Of a stretch of DNA of 64,000 bases, positions 1 to 9,167 are shown one piece after another. Made by a program: the position numbers and the translations under genes. The DNA is from Alcanivorax limicola (GTDB taxonomy: Bacteria; Pseudomonadota; Gammaproteobacteria; Pseudomonadales; Alcanivoracaceae). Below the pieces are notes generated by a model that saw only the letters and a program-made list of their open reading frames with translations, was not told the DNA's origin and made no database searches. Position 1 is the first letter of the stretch. Each line of letters begins with the position of its first letter. Where the stretch lies: assembly GCF_019931215.1 (NCBI RefSeq), contig NZ_JAIOUB010000003.1, positions 496,001 to 560,000 on the forward strand, given 5' to 3'.

Positions 1-34
1 TTTCCTGTTCCGGCCGGAGGATATGCGGTTGTGA
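1..34 (+). CDS. tolA: 3' end of upstream gene, probably tolA (partial)
   Basis: Frame 2 is open from the window edge and ends with TGA at 32-34, encoding a C-terminal tail [10 protein letters not shown]. The stop overlaps the GTG start of tolB by four bases (GTGA), the usual sign of translational coupling. Gene order tolQ-tolR-tolA-tolB-pal is near universal in gammaproteobacteria, so tolA is the expected neighbour. Only ten residues are visible, so the identity is inferred from context. Confidence 0.6.
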   Translation, partial: FLFRPEDMRL

Positions 35-1323
35 GAAAGTTGATGAAGAATTTGGTCATGACGTGCCTGTTGTTGGGGTGCACAACACTGGTGCACGCCA
101 ATCTGGTGATCGAGATCACTCAGGGGCGTGATGATGCGCTGCCGATTGCGGTGGTGCCGTTTGCCAGTTCCGGGGGGCAGCCCGAGGAAGATATCGCCGC
201 GATCATTGCGGCGAACCTGCATCGCAGCGGGCAATTTCGTCCGCTGCCTGCGGAGGACATGCTGAGTCGTCCGAGCCGCGGTGCCGACATCATCTGGCGC
301 GATTTCCGCGTCATGCAGTCGGAATATGTGGTGGTCGGGCGCAGTAACCGGCTGGAGGACGGCCGCTATCGTGTGGAGTACGAACTGCACGACGTGGCGC
401 GCGGCGCTCAGATGGTCGCCGCCAGCTACACGGGTAGCGCCAGCCAGCTGCGAGATATGGCGCATTCGATATCAGACAAGGTGTTCGAGCAGCTGACCGG
501 GATTCCCGGCGTGTTCGGCACCAAGATTCTGTATGTGACCATGAATGAACGGCGTGAGCATCCGTTTGAACTGCAGTATGCGGATGCCGATGGGCACCGG
601 GCGCAGACTATTCTGCGCAGCCGTCAGCCCATCATGAGTCCGTCCTGGTCACCGGATGGCAGCCAGGTCGCCTATGTATCGTTTGAGGGCGACGGGCTGC
701 CGAAAATCTATGTGCACAACCTGGCCAGCTCCGAGCGCAGGGTGGTAGCCCGGGAGTCGGGCATTAACGGGGCGCCGGCGTGGTCGCCGGACGGTACGCG
801 TCTTGCATTGACCTTGTCACGGGACGGTGCGCCGGAGATCTACACGCTGGACCTGAGCACGGGTCGCCTCGTGCGCAGGACCAACAGCCGCGCTATTGAT
901 ACAGAGCCGCGTTGGCTGCCGGACGGTGAATCACTGGTGTTCACCTCCAGCCGGGGTGGCGGTCCGCAGATCTATCGCATGGACCTGCGGGACAACACGG
1001 TGCGGCGTCTGACCTTCGAGGGGCCTTACAATGCCCGCCCGGATGTCACACCCGACGGACGGTACCTGGTTTTCGTGCATCGTCGTGATGGGCGCTTCCA
1101 GATTGGCGTACAGGATATGCGACGCGGTACCTTCAATGTGCTGACCGCATCAAATATGGATGAATCCCCCAGTGTTGCGCCAAATGGAACTATGATAATT
1201 TATGGCACACAGCAAGGGGGGGCAGGTGTTCTCGAGGCCGTATCCATTGATGGACGGGTGAGGGTGGCACTGCCTTCGAAGGAAGGTGAAGTTCGTGAAC
1301 CGGCATGGTCGCCGTTTATGTGA
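31..1323 (+). CDS. tolB: Tol-Pal system protein TolB
   Basis: Periplasmic beta-propeller protein that binds Pal and the Tol inner-membrane complex, and so helps outer-membrane constriction at division. The 430-aa product starts with a Sec signal peptide (about residues 1-23, ending VHA), then the N-terminal alpha/beta domain, then repeated propeller blades carrying WSPDG-like motifs near residues 206, 251, 295 and 339. The GTG start at 31 is preferred to ATG 43 because GGAGG lies at 16-20 and the codon overlaps the previous stop. Followed by pal after 79 nt and then cpoB, the standard operon. Confidence 0.96.
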   Translation: MRKLMKNLVMTCLLLGCTTLVHANLVIEITQGRDDALPIAVVPFASSGGQPEEDIAAIIAANLHRSGQFRPLPAEDMLSRPSRGADIIWRDFRVMQSEYVVVGRSNRLEDGRYRVEYELHDVARGAQMVAASYTGSASQLRDMAHSISDKVFEQLTGIPGVFGTKILYVTMNERREHPFELQYADADGHRAQTILRSRQPIMSPSWSPDGSQVAYVSFEGDGLPKIYVHNLASSERRVVARESGINGAPAWSPDGTRLALTLSRDGAPEIYTLDLSTGRLVRRTNSRAIDTEPRWLPDGESLVFTSSRGGGPQIYRMDLRDNTVRRLTFEGPYNARPDVTPDGRYLVFVHRRDGRFQIGVQDMRRGTFNVLTASNMDESPSVAPNGTMIIYGTQQGGAGVLEAVSIDGRVRVALPSKEGEVREPAWSPFM

Positions 1324-1402
1324 CCCTGGTGGTTCAGGACAAAAAAGAGTTTAAACAAAGGTTTTTTCAGACCTACCAATGGTAACAACAGGAGTTCTAT
1401 CA

Positions 1403-1978
1403 ATGCGCGCTTCCACGTACAACCGTCTTTTCATCGCTGTGATCGGGTCCGCCATGCTGGCCGCCTGCTCCAGCACGCCGACCGAGGATGACACCTCTGC
1501 CACTGATCAGCAGCAGGTCGAACGTGAGGCTGATACCCGTCCCGTGACTCCGGCACAGCCGACTCGCCCGGACTACAGCCACATTCCCCTGACCGCCGAG
1601 GGTTACCACAATCATCCGTCTCACTACGACGGCACCACTGACAGCCGCATCGTGTACTTCGCATTCGATCGCTCTGAAGTGCCTGCCGCCGCATTCGACA
1701 CGCTGCGTGCCCACGCCAATCACCTGAAAGGCAACAGCAACGCTCGCGTCCGTCTGGAAGGGCATACCGATGAGCGTGGTACGCGCGAGTACAACGTAGC
1801 GTTGGCTGAGCGTCGTTCCAAGGCGGTCGAGCAGTTCCTGCGCGTGCAGGGCGTTTCTGCTTCACAGATCACCACTGTCAGCTACGGCGAAGAAAAGCCG
1901 AAAGCGCGTGGCTCTGACGAAATGGCCTACGCCCAGAACCGTCGCGTAGAGCTGAACTACACTGCTGGCCGTCCGTAA
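1403..1978 (+). CDS. pal: Peptidoglycan-associated lipoprotein Pal
   Basis: Outer-membrane lipoprotein that anchors the envelope to peptidoglycan and is remodelled by TolB. The 191-aa product has a lipoprotein signal with lipobox LAAC (Cys22), a polar Pro/Thr-rich linker, and a C-terminal OmpA-like peptidoglycan-binding domain (about 75-190) with the typical [12 protein letters not shown] stretch. The ATG at 1403 follows GGAG at 1391-1394. An in-frame upstream start at 1379 would put extra residues ahead of the signal peptide and is not used. A small palindrome (TACCA-A-TGGTA, about 1373-1383) lies just upstream. Confidence 0.96.
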   Translation: MRASTYNRLFIAVIGSAMLAACSSTPTEDDTSATDQQQVEREADTRPVTPAQPTRPDYSHIPLTAEGYHNHPSHYDGTTDSRIVYFAFDRSEVPAAAFDTLRAHANHLKGNSNARVRLEGHTDERGTREYNVALAERRSKAVEQFLRVQGVSASQITTVSYGEEKPKARGSDEMAYAQNRRVELNYTAGRP

Positions 1979-1992
1979 CATCAGGTCTGCAG

Positions 1993-2011
1993 ATATCTCG
2001 TCAAGAGATAT
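1993..2011 (+). other. Small hairpin between pal and cpoB
   Basis: A perfect 7-bp inverted repeat, ATATCTC-GTCAA-GAGATAT, sits in the 51-nt gap between the pal stop and the cpoB start. There is no U-tract, so it is not a classical terminator. It could be an mRNA processing or stability hairpin that lets pal be expressed more highly than cpoB. That role is inference. Confidence 0.4.
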
Positions 2012-2029
2012 GGCATCAGGAGTACCGAT

Positions 2030-2839
2030 ATGAAGCGCCTGCTTACAGGCATTCTGATCGGCGGCCTGGCGGGGGCTGCGCTTGCGCAGCCCTCGACCGG
2101 GCCTTTGTCGGTTGAGGACCGTGTTTACCCGCGTCCACAGACATCGACACCGAATCAGCCCACCAATCAGCCTCGCAGCACCCCTGGATCACAGCAAGCC
2201 AGCGGTCAGGCCACGCCTGAAGGTGGTGTGATGATGCTGATGCAACAGATCAACGCATTCGAAGGCGAGATCCAGCGCCTGGAAGGGATGATCGAGCAGC
2301 TCCGGCATGAGCTGGACACCGCCCGCAGTGGCGAGCGCGAGCGTTACCTTGATCTGGACACACGAATCAATGCCCTGGCGGAAGCCTCCATCGAACAGTC
2401 CGAGCAGCAAGGCGCTGGCTCGGCGGCGACGGGGAATGCCGGCGGGGATGCGGCAGGTGACAGGGCCGCCTACAGCGCAGCACGCGAAAAGCTGCTGGGC
2501 CGCCAGTTCCCGGAGGCGGGAAAGGCGTTTGAAGTGTACCTGAAAGACTATCCGCGCGGGCAGTTCCGGCCGTTTGCCCATTTCTGGCTGGGAGAGATCT
2601 ATCGCAGCCAGGCCACGCCGGATCGTGACAAGGCCATGGCGCAGTTCCGCAAGGTCGTGGATGACTTCCCCGATCACAGCCAGGTGCCCGCCGCGCTTTA
2701 CAAGCTGGCGACGCTGGAAGCAGAGAGCGGTGATATCAACCGGGCCAAAGTGACCCTGAATCGTATCATTCGCCAGTTTGACGGCTCCTCCGAAGCCCGT
2801 CTTGCCCGCGGCATGCTGGAACAGCTCGAAGGCGCCTGA
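2030..2839 (+). CDS. cpoB: Cell division coordinator CpoB (YbgF)
   Basis: Periplasmic Tol-Pal accessory protein that links outer-membrane constriction to septal peptidoglycan synthesis. The 269-aa product has a signal peptide (1-19, ending ALA), a Pro/Gln/Thr-rich spacer, a coiled-coil trimerisation segment (about 65-125), a Gly/Ala-rich linker, and a C-terminal TPR domain (about 145-265) with the features of the YbgF/BamD group. ATG 2030 follows CAGGAG. It is the last gene of the tol-pal operon here. Confidence 0.93.
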   Translation: MKRLLTGILIGGLAGAALAQPSTGPLSVEDRVYPRPQTSTPNQPTNQPRSTPGSQQASGQATPEGGVMMLMQQINAFEGEIQRLEGMIEQLRHELDTARSGERERYLDLDTRINALAEASIEQSEQQGAGSAATGNAGGDAAGDRAAYSAAREKLLGRQFPEAGKAFEVYLKDYPRGQFRPFAHFWLGEIYRSQATPDRDKAMAQFRKVVDDFPDHSQVPAALYKLATLEAESGDINRAKVTLNRIIRQFDGSSEARLARGMLEQLEGA

Positions 2840-2847
2840 TCTCCGGG

Positions 2848-2867
2848 CGGCCCGGGCTCGGGCCGTT
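2848..2867 (+). terminator. GC-rich hairpin after cpoB (weak terminator candidate)
   Basis: CGGCCCG-GGCT-CGGGCCG forms a 7-bp stem followed by only two T residues, nine bases after the cpoB stop. The position fits the end of the tol-pal operon. The missing U-tract means that termination is uncertain and could be Rho-assisted. Confidence 0.35.
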
Positions 2868-2924
2868 GCCGCTGTGCAGGTTGCCCTGCTGAGGCGCGGC
2901 CCTGCTGAGGTAAGGCGCGCCCTG

Positions 2925-2933
2925 TGCTAGAAT
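2925..2933 (+). promoter_or_regulatory. Extended -10 promoter candidate for queE-queC
   Basis: TGCTAGAAT is an extended -10 element (TGn followed by TAGAAT) about 30 nt ahead of the queE GTG. No good -35 is visible, which is tolerable for an extended -10. The upstream sequence contains two direct copies of CCCTGCTGAGG of unknown meaning. Confidence 0.4.
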
Positions 2934-2963
2934 CCGCCCCCCTTGAGCATGCGGGCCTGACCT

Positions 2964-3605
2964 GTGGATCTGCGCATCACCGAAATCTTCCATTCTCTGC
3001 AAGGGGAAGCCCGCACAGTGGGCCGCCCGACGGTGTTCGTGCGCCTGACCGGCTGCCCGCAGCGCTGTGTCTGGTGTGATACGGAATATGCCTTTCAGGG
3101 CGGTGAGCGATGGTCGCTGGACGCCGTGCTGGCTGATGTGGCCGGCCGGGGTGCGCGTTACGTCACGGTGACGGGGGGCGAGCCCCTGGCCCAGCCCAAC
3201 TGCCTGCCGCTGCTCACCGCACTGTGCGATGCGGGCTATGAGGTCAGCCTGGAAACCGGTGGCGCCATGGATATCAGCGGCGTTGACCCGCGTGTCGTGG
3301 TGGTGATGGATATCAAGGCCCCGGCATCCGGCGAGCGCCACAACAACCGGGTGGAGAACATCCCCCTGTTGAAACCCGCAGACCAGGTCAAGTTCGTGCT
3401 CGCCAACCGGGGAGACTACGACTGGGCGCGCATGCAGGTGGATCAGCACCAGCTGGCCGAGCGTGTCAGTGACGTACTGTTTTCACCGGTCTGGGGGCAA
3501 TTGCCCCCCGCAGATCTGGCTGCCTGGATACTGGAAGACCGTTTGCCGGTGCGTTTTCAGATGCAGCTGCACAAGCTGCTCTGGGATGATGCCCGTGGAC
3601 GCTAA
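2964..3605 (+). CDS. queE: 7-carboxy-7-deazaguanine synthase QueE
   Basis: Radical-SAM enzyme that rearranges 6-carboxytetrahydropterin to 7-carboxy-7-deazaguanine in queuosine biosynthesis. The 213-aa product carries the cluster-binding CX3CX2C motif at Cys31, Cys35 and Cys38, an early GE motif, and [10 protein letters not shown] in the SAM-binding region (near residue 72). The start is GTG 2964, with [15 protein letters not shown] typical of the family. queC follows 41 nt later in the same orientation, so the pair supplies consecutive steps of one pathway. Confidence 0.94.
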   Translation: MDLRITEIFHSLQGEARTVGRPTVFVRLTGCPQRCVWCDTEYAFQGGERWSLDAVLADVAGRGARYVTVTGGEPLAQPNCLPLLTALCDAGYEVSLETGGAMDISGVDPRVVVVMDIKAPASGERHNNRVENIPLLKPADQVKFVLANRGDYDWARMQVDQHQLAERVSDVLFSPVWGQLPPADLAAWILEDRLPVRFQMQLHKLLWDDARGR

Positions 3606-3646
3606 AGGCATACCCGCGCGCTGAAAGTAGATTGAGGAGTGTGTTG

Positions 3647-4318
3647 ATGAAGAAGGCAGTGGTGCTGTTGTCTGGCGGTCTGGATTCCGCCACCTGTCTG
3701 GCGCTGGCGCTGAAAGCCGGTTATCAGGTGCATACCCTGGCCTTTGATTACGGGCAGCGCCATCGGGCCGAGTTGCTGGCCGCCGAGCGCGTAGCGCAGG
3801 AACAGGGTGTGGCCAGCCATCGCATCATTCGCCTGGACCTGGGCGCCATCGGTGGCTCGGCGCTAACGGACTCCTCCCTGGCGGTGCCGGAAGAGGAGGG
3901 CGAGGGCATTCCGATTACCTATGTGCCAGCGCGCAACACCGTATTCCTGTCACTGGCGCTGGGCTTGGCCGAAGTGCTGGATGCGGCGGCGATCTACATC
4001 GGTATCAACGCGGTGGACTACTCGGGCTATCCGGACTGCCGCCCCGCCTTTATCGACGCATTCCGGGAAATGGCCGCGCTGGCCACCCGGGCCGGTGTGG
4101 AAGGGCATGGCCCGATGATCGAAACGCCGCTGTTGACCCTGAGCAAGGCCGACATCATCGCCACAGGCGCCAAGCTGGGTGTGGACTACAGCCTGACCGT
4201 CTCCTGCTATCAGGCGGATGACGAAGGCCGTGCCTGCGGGCGCTGCGACAGCTGTCGTTTGCGCCGCGCCGGTTTTGACGACGCGGGGCTGACCGATCCG
4301 ACCCGTTACGCCCCCTGA
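3647..4318 (+). CDS. queC: 7-cyano-7-deazaguanine synthase QueC
   Basis: ATP-dependent enzyme that turns 7-carboxy-7-deazaguanine into preQ0 using ammonia. The 223-aa product has the PP-loop SGGLDS at residues 9-14 and a C-terminal zinc site formed by Cys187, Cys197, Cys200 and Cys203. ATG 3647 is preferred over an in-frame TTG at 3632 because GAGGAG lies at 3634-3639. It follows queE, which makes its substrate. Confidence 0.95.
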   Translation: MKKAVVLLSGGLDSATCLALALKAGYQVHTLAFDYGQRHRAELLAAERVAQEQGVASHRIIRLDLGAIGGSALTDSSLAVPEEEGEGIPITYVPARNTVFLSLALGLAEVLDAAAIYIGINAVDYSGYPDCRPAFIDAFREMAALATRAGVEGHGPMIETPLLTLSKADIIATGAKLGVDYSLTVSCYQADDEGRACGRCDSCRLRRAGFDDAGLTDPTRYAP

Positions 4319-4340
4319 ACAACAAAATCCATATTTCCCC

Positions 4341-4368
4341 TTGTAACGCGGCAAAATATTAGTATCAT
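4341..4368 (+). promoter_or_regulatory. Promoter of tRNA-Lys
   Basis: TTGTAA at 4341-4346, a 16-nt spacer, and TATCAT at 4363-4368 place a sigma70 promoter about 15 nt before the mature tRNA. The G+C-rich discriminator (TTTGCGCC) is typical of stringently controlled stable-RNA promoters. Confidence 0.65.
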
Positions 4369-4383
4369 TTGCGCCTCTTCGAC

Positions 4384-4458
4384 GGGCCGTTAGCTCAGCG
4401 GTAGAGCAGTTGGCTTTTAACCAATTGGTCGATGGTTCGAATCCATCACGGCCCACCA
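4384..4458 (+). tRNA. tRNA-Lys (UUU)
   Basis: A 75-nt cloverleaf is visible: acceptor stem GGGCCGT paired with ACGGCCC, D arm GCTCAGCGGTAGAGC, anticodon stem TTGG/CCAA around loop CTTTTAA (anticodon TTT), T arm with GGTTCGAATCC, and an encoded terminal ACCA. It has its own promoter and a strong terminator, so it is a single-gene unit. Confidence 0.97.
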
Positions 4459-4465
4459 TATCAGA

Positions 4466-4500
4466 ACGCCTCGGCAATCATGCCGGGGCGTTTTTGTTTG
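4466..4500 (+). terminator. Rho-independent terminator of tRNA-Lys
   Basis: A 10-bp stem (4466-4475 with 4482-4491, one G-U pair) with a 6-nt loop is followed by TTTTTGTTTG. It lies eight bases after the tRNA CCA end. Confidence 0.88.
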
Positions 4501-4587
4501 TGCCCCGCATTTGCCCCGCCCTTTTCACAACCCGTCCCTTCGCAACCCGCTCCTTCGCAATCCGCCCTTCACAATCCAATCACACCC

Positions 4588-4611
4588 TGTACAAGTAATA
4601 TTGGCTGTACA
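4588..4611 (+). promoter_or_regulatory. LitR/CarH-type operator TGTACA-N12-TGTACA
   Basis: Two TGTACA hexamers at 4588-4593 and 4606-4611 are separated by exactly 12 nt, shortly before the MerR-family gene. From memory, the published consensus for the class II LitR homologues PplR1/PplR2 of Pseudomonas putida is T(G/A)TACA-N12-TGTA(C/T)A, which this matches at every defined position. It lies 21 nt before the assigned GTG start, so occupancy would repress the whole downstream operon. Confidence 0.75.
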
Positions 4612-4632
4612 GCTTTTGTGAAGGCCAATCCG

Positions 4633-5619
4633 GTGAAGGTACGCAATGCAGACGATGGGGCAGGGCCTGTGAAGCCCGCAGTGGGCGATCTGGTGCCAAT
4701 CAGTGTGGTGGGTGCCATGACCGGGGTAAACCCGGTCACGCTGCGTGCGTGGGAGCGGCGCTACGGGCTCTTGCAACCACATCGGACCGCCAAGGGATAC
4801 CGTCTGTACAGCGACGACGATGTGGCCAGGGTGCGGCACATCGTCAGTTGGCTGGACAAGGGCGTTGCCATCAGTCGCGTACGCCCGCTGCTGGAGGGGA
4901 CTTTACCGGGCGCCGCCGCCAGTGAGACGGCGGATGCCAGCCAGGATCAGGGGCAAGCCGCCCGGGACTGGCAGGAGGCGCTGGATGCCGGCGTGCAAGC
5001 CGCTATGGCCCTGGATGTGCGGCGGCTCGAACAGCAGTTCAATCGGCTGGCGGGCGATTACCCCTTGTCGCAGGTGCTGGCGTGCTGGGCAGACCCGCTA
5101 AGCGCGCGGTTGCTGGCCCAAAGCGGCTCTGGCAGCACCGGGGTGCCGGGCATGCGCTCTGCAAGGATCGCCTTCGATGACTTCCTGCACAACAAACTGG
5201 CGGCACGCCTGCTGATGGCGGGTCGCCGTGCCGGGCGCCAGCCACGCTGGGTGGTATTGCCCGCCGCAGACGGCGCTGACCGGGAGGCGCAGACGCTTGC
5301 CGCGCTGTGCGCGGAGGCGGATCTGCCGGTGTTGCTGCTGTCCACGCCGTTGCCGGCAGACGAGTTGAGTCTGCTTGGCAGCCGCGCTGATGTGGCCGGT
5401 GTGTTGCTGGTGCTGCCGCCCGGCACCTCGACCACCTCGCTGGAGCGCCGCCTGGGCACTGCGCGGCGCCATCTCGCGGAGCGCCTGTTTGCCTGCGGTG
5501 ACGGGCTGCTCACCCTGTCGCGCATACCCTCTGGCGTTTCGCCGCTGGCCGGTCCCCGGCAGCAGATCATCAACCGTCTCGCGGCGCTGTCATCGACACA
5601 CAGAAAGGAGCCGGTATGA
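4633..5619 (+). CDS. MerR-family regulator, LitR/CarH-like (class II type)
   Basis: Predicted repressor of the phrB operon that follows. The N-terminal winged HTH (about residues 20-88) has the MerR signature NPVTLRAWERRYGLL and the later GYRLYSDDDVAR. The rest resembles the helical plus Rossmann-like B12-binding half of CarH/LitR. I do not see the DxHxxG cobalamin ligand motif, which would fit the class II LitR group that needs a partner light sensor instead of adenosylcobalamin. The start is ambiguous: GTG 4633 follows GAAGG, and GTG 4618 is also in frame. The stop overlaps phrB by ATGA. Confidence 0.8.
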   Translation: MKVRNADDGAGPVKPAVGDLVPISVVGAMTGVNPVTLRAWERRYGLLQPHRTAKGYRLYSDDDVARVRHIVSWLDKGVAISRVRPLLEGTLPGAAASETADASQDQGQAARDWQEALDAGVQAAMALDVRRLEQQFNRLAGDYPLSQVLACWADPLSARLLAQSGSGSTGVPGMRSARIAFDDFLHNKLAARLLMAGRRAGRQPRWVVLPAADGADREAQTLAALCAEADLPVLLLSTPLPADELSLLGSRADVAGVLLVLPPGTSTTSLERRLGTARRHLAERLFACGDGLLTLSRIPSGVSPLAGPRQQIINRLAALSSTHRKEPV

Positions 5620-7073
5620 CCGCCCTGGTCTGGTATCGCAACGACCTTCGTGCGCAGGATCATCAGGCGCTCAGCGCCGCCCTGGGCAGCAAGCAGCCCG
5701 TGCGCGCCGTGTACCTGCTGAGTCCCGGCCAGTGGGACCGGCATCAGGTCGCGCCGATACGCCGCTGGTACGTGCTGGCTTCGCTGCATGAACTGGGTGA
5801 GACCCTGGGCAAGCTGGGCATTCCGCTGGATATTCTGCCTTGCGATACCTTCGACGAAGCGCCCGCGGTGCTGGCGGCGTATTGCCGCGACCGACAGATC
5901 AGGGCGTTGTTCTGTACGCGTGAGTACCCCCTCAACGAACTGCGCCGCGATCGTGCCGTGGCGGACACCTTGCGGCCGCTGGGCATTGAACTGCAGGGAT
6001 TTGATGATGCGGTGATCATACCGCCGCGCGCGCTGAAGACGGGGCAGGGCACGCCGTACACCGTATTTACGCCGTATCGTCGCCGTTGGGATGAATGCCT
6101 GGCTGAGGCGCCCCCCAGCCTGCCGCCAGCGCCGAAAAAGCCGGCCGGTGTCGCGCCCGTGACGTTTGATGCCCGCGCGCTGGATGCGCAGATCAGGCTG
6201 CTGGACCTGCCGGACACCCTTACCGGGTTGTGGCAACCCGGGGAGAAAGCAGCGCAAAAGCAGCTGCAACAGTTTGCCGATGATCGGCTGGCCGATTACC
6301 GGCGGGATCGGGATTTTCCTGCCTTGCCCGGCACGAGCCTGTTGTCCACGGCGCTGTCTGCGGGAACGGTCAGTCCTGCGCGTTGCGTGACGCTGGCCCG
6401 CGCAGTGCAACGTGCGGGCAGTAAAGCGGGGGGCAAAGAGGGCGCCACCACCTGGCTCAGCGAAATTGCCTGGCGGGATTTCTATCGCCAGATCATGGCC
6501 AACTTCCCGCATCTGGCCTGGGGCGCGCCGTTCCGGCCGGAGACGGGTTATGTGCAATGGTCCCGCGACGAGCAGCTGTTCCAGGCCTGGTGCGAGGGCC
6601 GCACCGGCTATCCCCTTGTGGATGCGGCCATGCGGCAGCTCAACAGCACGGGCTGGATGCACAATCGCCTGCGCATGGTCAGCGCCATGTTTCTGAGCAA
6701 GAACCTGTTCATCGACTGGCGCTGGGGCGAAAGCTATTTCATGCAGCAGTTGATCGACGGCGACTTCGCTGCCAACAACGGTGGCTGGCAGTGGAGTGCG
6801 TCCACCGGCACCGACGCGGCGCCCTATTTTCGCGTGTTCAGCCCGATTCGCCAGAGCGAGCGATTCGACCCTGATGGCACGTTTATTCGCCAGCAGGTCC
6901 CGGCGTTGCGTGACCTGCCGGGCAAACAGATTCATCAACCCTGGAAAGCGCCGCTGCTGGCCCCGGATTATCCCGCGCCGGTGGTGTCCCTGGAGGGCGT
7001 GCGTGACCGTGTGACTGCCGCGTTCAAGGCGGCAAAGAATATCCATGATTCAGCGGGCGGCGCTTCACGATGA
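5616..7073 (+). CDS. phrB: Deoxyribodipyrimidine photolyase
   Basis: Light-driven repair of cyclobutane pyrimidine dimers in cytoplasmic DNA. The 485-aa product has the N-terminal photolyase domain (starting TALVWYRNDLRAQDH) for the antenna chromophore and the C-terminal FAD domain, including TWLSEIAWRDFYRQ, GRTGYPLVDAAMRQL, the MHNRLRM segment and DGDFAANNGGWQW, as in class I CPD photolyases. ATG 5616 overlaps the stop of the MerR gene and is preceded by AAAGGAG. Its placement behind a LitR-type regulator suggests induction by light. Confidence 0.95.
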   Translation: MTALVWYRNDLRAQDHQALSAALGSKQPVRAVYLLSPGQWDRHQVAPIRRWYVLASLHELGETLGKLGIPLDILPCDTFDEAPAVLAAYCRDRQIRALFCTREYPLNELRRDRAVADTLRPLGIELQGFDDAVIIPPRALKTGQGTPYTVFTPYRRRWDECLAEAPPSLPPAPKKPAGVAPVTFDARALDAQIRLLDLPDTLTGLWQPGEKAAQKQLQQFADDRLADYRRDRDFPALPGTSLLSTALSAGTVSPARCVTLARAVQRAGSKAGGKEGATTWLSEIAWRDFYRQIMANFPHLAWGAPFRPETGYVQWSRDEQLFQAWCEGRTGYPLVDAAMRQLNSTGWMHNRLRMVSAMFLSKNLFIDWRWGESYFMQQLIDGDFAANNGGWQWSASTGTDAAPYFRVFSPIRQSERFDPDGTFIRQQVPALRDLPGKQIHQPWKAPLLAPDYPAPVVSLEGVRDRVTAAFKAAKNIHDSAGGASR

Positions 7074-7117
7074 GCGCGCTATCTGACACGCAGACTGTTC
7101 TCGGAGAGACGAACGAC

Positions 7118-8362
7118 ATGAAAAAGATTGCCATTATTGGCGCCGGTATCAGCGGCCTTACTGCGGCATACCTGCTAGGGCGGCGACACGCGGTAACGCT
7201 GTTCGAAGCCGAGTCGCAGCTTGGCGGGCACACCCATACGGTCCACATAAAACGCCCGCATGGTGACTACGGTGTTGATGTCGGGTTTATCGTATTCAAT
7301 GACCGCACCTATCCCAATTTCAACAAACTCATGGCGCAGATCGGCGTCGGTCGGCGCGATACCGAAATGGGATTTGCCGTCAGCTGCGAGCGGACTGGCC
7401 TGGAATATTGCGGCCGCAATACGGCCGGCGTCTTTGCCCAGCGCCGAAACCTGTTGTCGTGGCCGCACTGGCGGATGATTCGCGACATATTGCGTTTTAA
7501 CCGGGAAGCGCCAGCACTGCTGGAACATGATGACGGCGAGATGCCGCTGGGCGATTACCTGCGCCGCGAGGGCTACAGCGAGCGCTTCATGAGCCATTAC
7601 ATCCTGCCCATGGGCGGCGCCATCTGGTCCTGCAGTGAAAAGCACATGGCCGACTTCCCGGCACGTTTCTTTATTCGCTTTTTCGACCACCATGGCTTGC
7701 TGAGCCTGAAGAACCGTCCGCAATGGCATGTGGTGCCCGGTGGCTCCTCGAGCTACCTCGAGAAGCTGGTGCCCGCGATCAATGCGGACATTCGCGTTGC
7801 CACGCCGGTGCAGCAGGTGCTGCGCAGCGAGAAGGGTGTGACGGTAGTCAGCCCGGCTGGCCGGGAAGGTTTTGATGAGGTGGTGTTCGCCTGCCACAGC
7901 GATCAGGCACTGGCCTTGCTGGGCGACGCGGATGAACAGGAGCGTCGTCTGCTGGCCGATATTCCGTATCAGGAAAACGATGTCGTGCTGCACACCGACA
8001 CCCGGCTGTTGCCGCGCAGCAAACGCGTCTGGTCCAGCTGGAATGCCCTGTTGCCGAAACAGCCCGGTGACCGCATTCAGGTGACCTACAACATGAATAT
8101 CCTGCAGGGCATCGAGGCACCGGAAACCTTCTGCGTGACCCTCAATGCAACGGATCGTATTGATCCGGTAACGATTATCAGCCGCCATAGTTTTTCTCAC
8201 CCTGTATTCACCCCGGCAGGCATAGCCTCCCGGCAACAGATTCAGGCAGACAACGGGCGCAACAAGACCTGGTTCTGCGGCGCCTGGCTCAGAAACGGCT
8301 TCCATGAAGATGGCGTGGTTTCCGCGCTGAATGTTGCCGAGGCCTTCGGAGAGCAGCTGTGA
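7118..8362 (+). CDS. FAD-dependent amine-oxidase-like oxidoreductase
   Basis: Flavoprotein of the amine oxidase/phytoene desaturase fold (414 aa). The dinucleotide-binding GAGISG motif begins near residue 8 and is followed by an acidic residue in LFEAESQLGGHTHT, as in FAD binders. The substrate is unknown. Members next to DUF1365 and Cfa-like genes are thought to act on membrane fatty acids (for example desaturation of methylated acyl chains), which is inference here. ATG 7118 has GGAGAG at 7103-7108; an in-frame ATG 7070 overlapping the phrB stop is the alternative and would add 16 residues. Confidence 0.85.
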   Translation: MKKIAIIGAGISGLTAAYLLGRRHAVTLFEAESQLGGHTHTVHIKRPHGDYGVDVGFIVFNDRTYPNFNKLMAQIGVGRRDTEMGFAVSCERTGLEYCGRNTAGVFAQRRNLLSWPHWRMIRDILRFNREAPALLEHDDGEMPLGDYLRREGYSERFMSHYILPMGGAIWSCSEKHMADFPARFFIRFFDHHGLLSLKNRPQWHVVPGGSSSYLEKLVPAINADIRVATPVQQVLRSEKGVTVVSPAGREGFDEVVFACHSDQALALLGDADEQERRLLADIPYQENDVVLHTDTRLLPRSKRVWSSWNALLPKQPGDRIQVTYNMNILQGIEAPETFCVTLNATDRIDPVTIISRHSFSHPVFTPAGIASRQQIQADNGRNKTWFCGAWLRNGFHEDGVVSALNVAEAFGEQL

Positions 8363-9165
8363 GCCTCACCCATATCGGCCATGGCATATACCAGGGCAGG
8401 GTGTGGCACGAGCGGCTGACCCCCACACGTCACCGCTTTGCCTACCCGCTGTGGTTGATGGCAGTTGATGTTGACGATGTGGACGGCCTGCTGGGCCGCC
8501 ACCGGGCCTGGGGGCGCCGTTGGCGCCCGATCGTGGTGCGAGACAGGGACTATCTCGACGCTGCTGCGCAGAACAGTCAGGGCTCTTTGGGAGGACAGGT
8601 GCGAGCCAAGGCGGCCGAACTGGGCTTCGACTGGGGTCAGGGCCGCATCCTGATGTTGGCACAGCCGCGTATCTTCGGGTGGTTATTCAATCCGATTGTT
8701 TTGTACTGGCATTTTCCGGCGGACCAGGCCGAGGGGCAGACAGGCACAGCGCGTCCGGATCAGGTCATTGCCGAGGTGAGCAATACACCCTGGCACCAGA
8801 CCCATTGGTATCCGCTGCGGTTAACGGCGCAGGGTGAAGACAGCTTCACGGTGGAAGATGACAAGGCGTTTCATGTCTCGCCCTTCATGGGAATGAACAT
8901 GCGATATCACTGGTTTCTGCAAATGAATGACGCCAGCCTCACGGTACGTATCGAAAACTGGCAGGCGGGAGAAAAGATATTCACCGCCGGGATGACCCTG
9001 AAGCGGCAACCGGCGACACGAGAAGCAATGGGGCAGGTGATACGCCGTTTCGGTTGGCAGAGCCTGCGAGTGAGTGCGGGTATATATGCCCAGGCCTTCC
9101 GCCTGTGGCGCAAGGGTGTGCCGTTCCACGGCCACCCGGAAAAATCAGAGATCGAGCGGAGATAA
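8359..9165 (+). CDS. DUF1365 family protein
   Basis: 268-aa conserved protein of unknown biochemical role, starting HIGHGIYQGRVWHERLTPTRHRF as is typical for DUF1365, with the family region GWLFNPIVLYWHF in the middle (near residue 110). No signal peptide or membrane segment is seen. The start is GTG 8359, overlapping the previous stop by GTGA, so translation is coupled. DUF1365 genes commonly sit between an FAD oxidoreductase and a Cfa-like methyltransferase, exactly as here, so a role in lipid modification is likely though unproven. Confidence 0.88.
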   Translation: MSLTHIGHGIYQGRVWHERLTPTRHRFAYPLWLMAVDVDDVDGLLGRHRAWGRRWRPIVVRDRDYLDAAAQNSQGSLGGQVRAKAAELGFDWGQGRILMLAQPRIFGWLFNPIVLYWHFPADQAEGQTGTARPDQVIAEVSNTPWHQTHWYPLRLTAQGEDSFTVEDDKAFHVSPFMGMNMRYHWFLQMNDASLTVRIENWQAGEKIFTAGMTLKRQPATREAMGQVIRRFGWQSLRVSAGIYAQAFRLWRKGVPFHGHPEKSEIERR

Positions 9166-9167
9166 AA

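Noticed and set aside
5058-7046. 662-codon minus-strand open frame opposite phrB
   Set aside because: A high-GC shadow frame; phrB on the plus strand has full photolyase motifs and operon overlaps.
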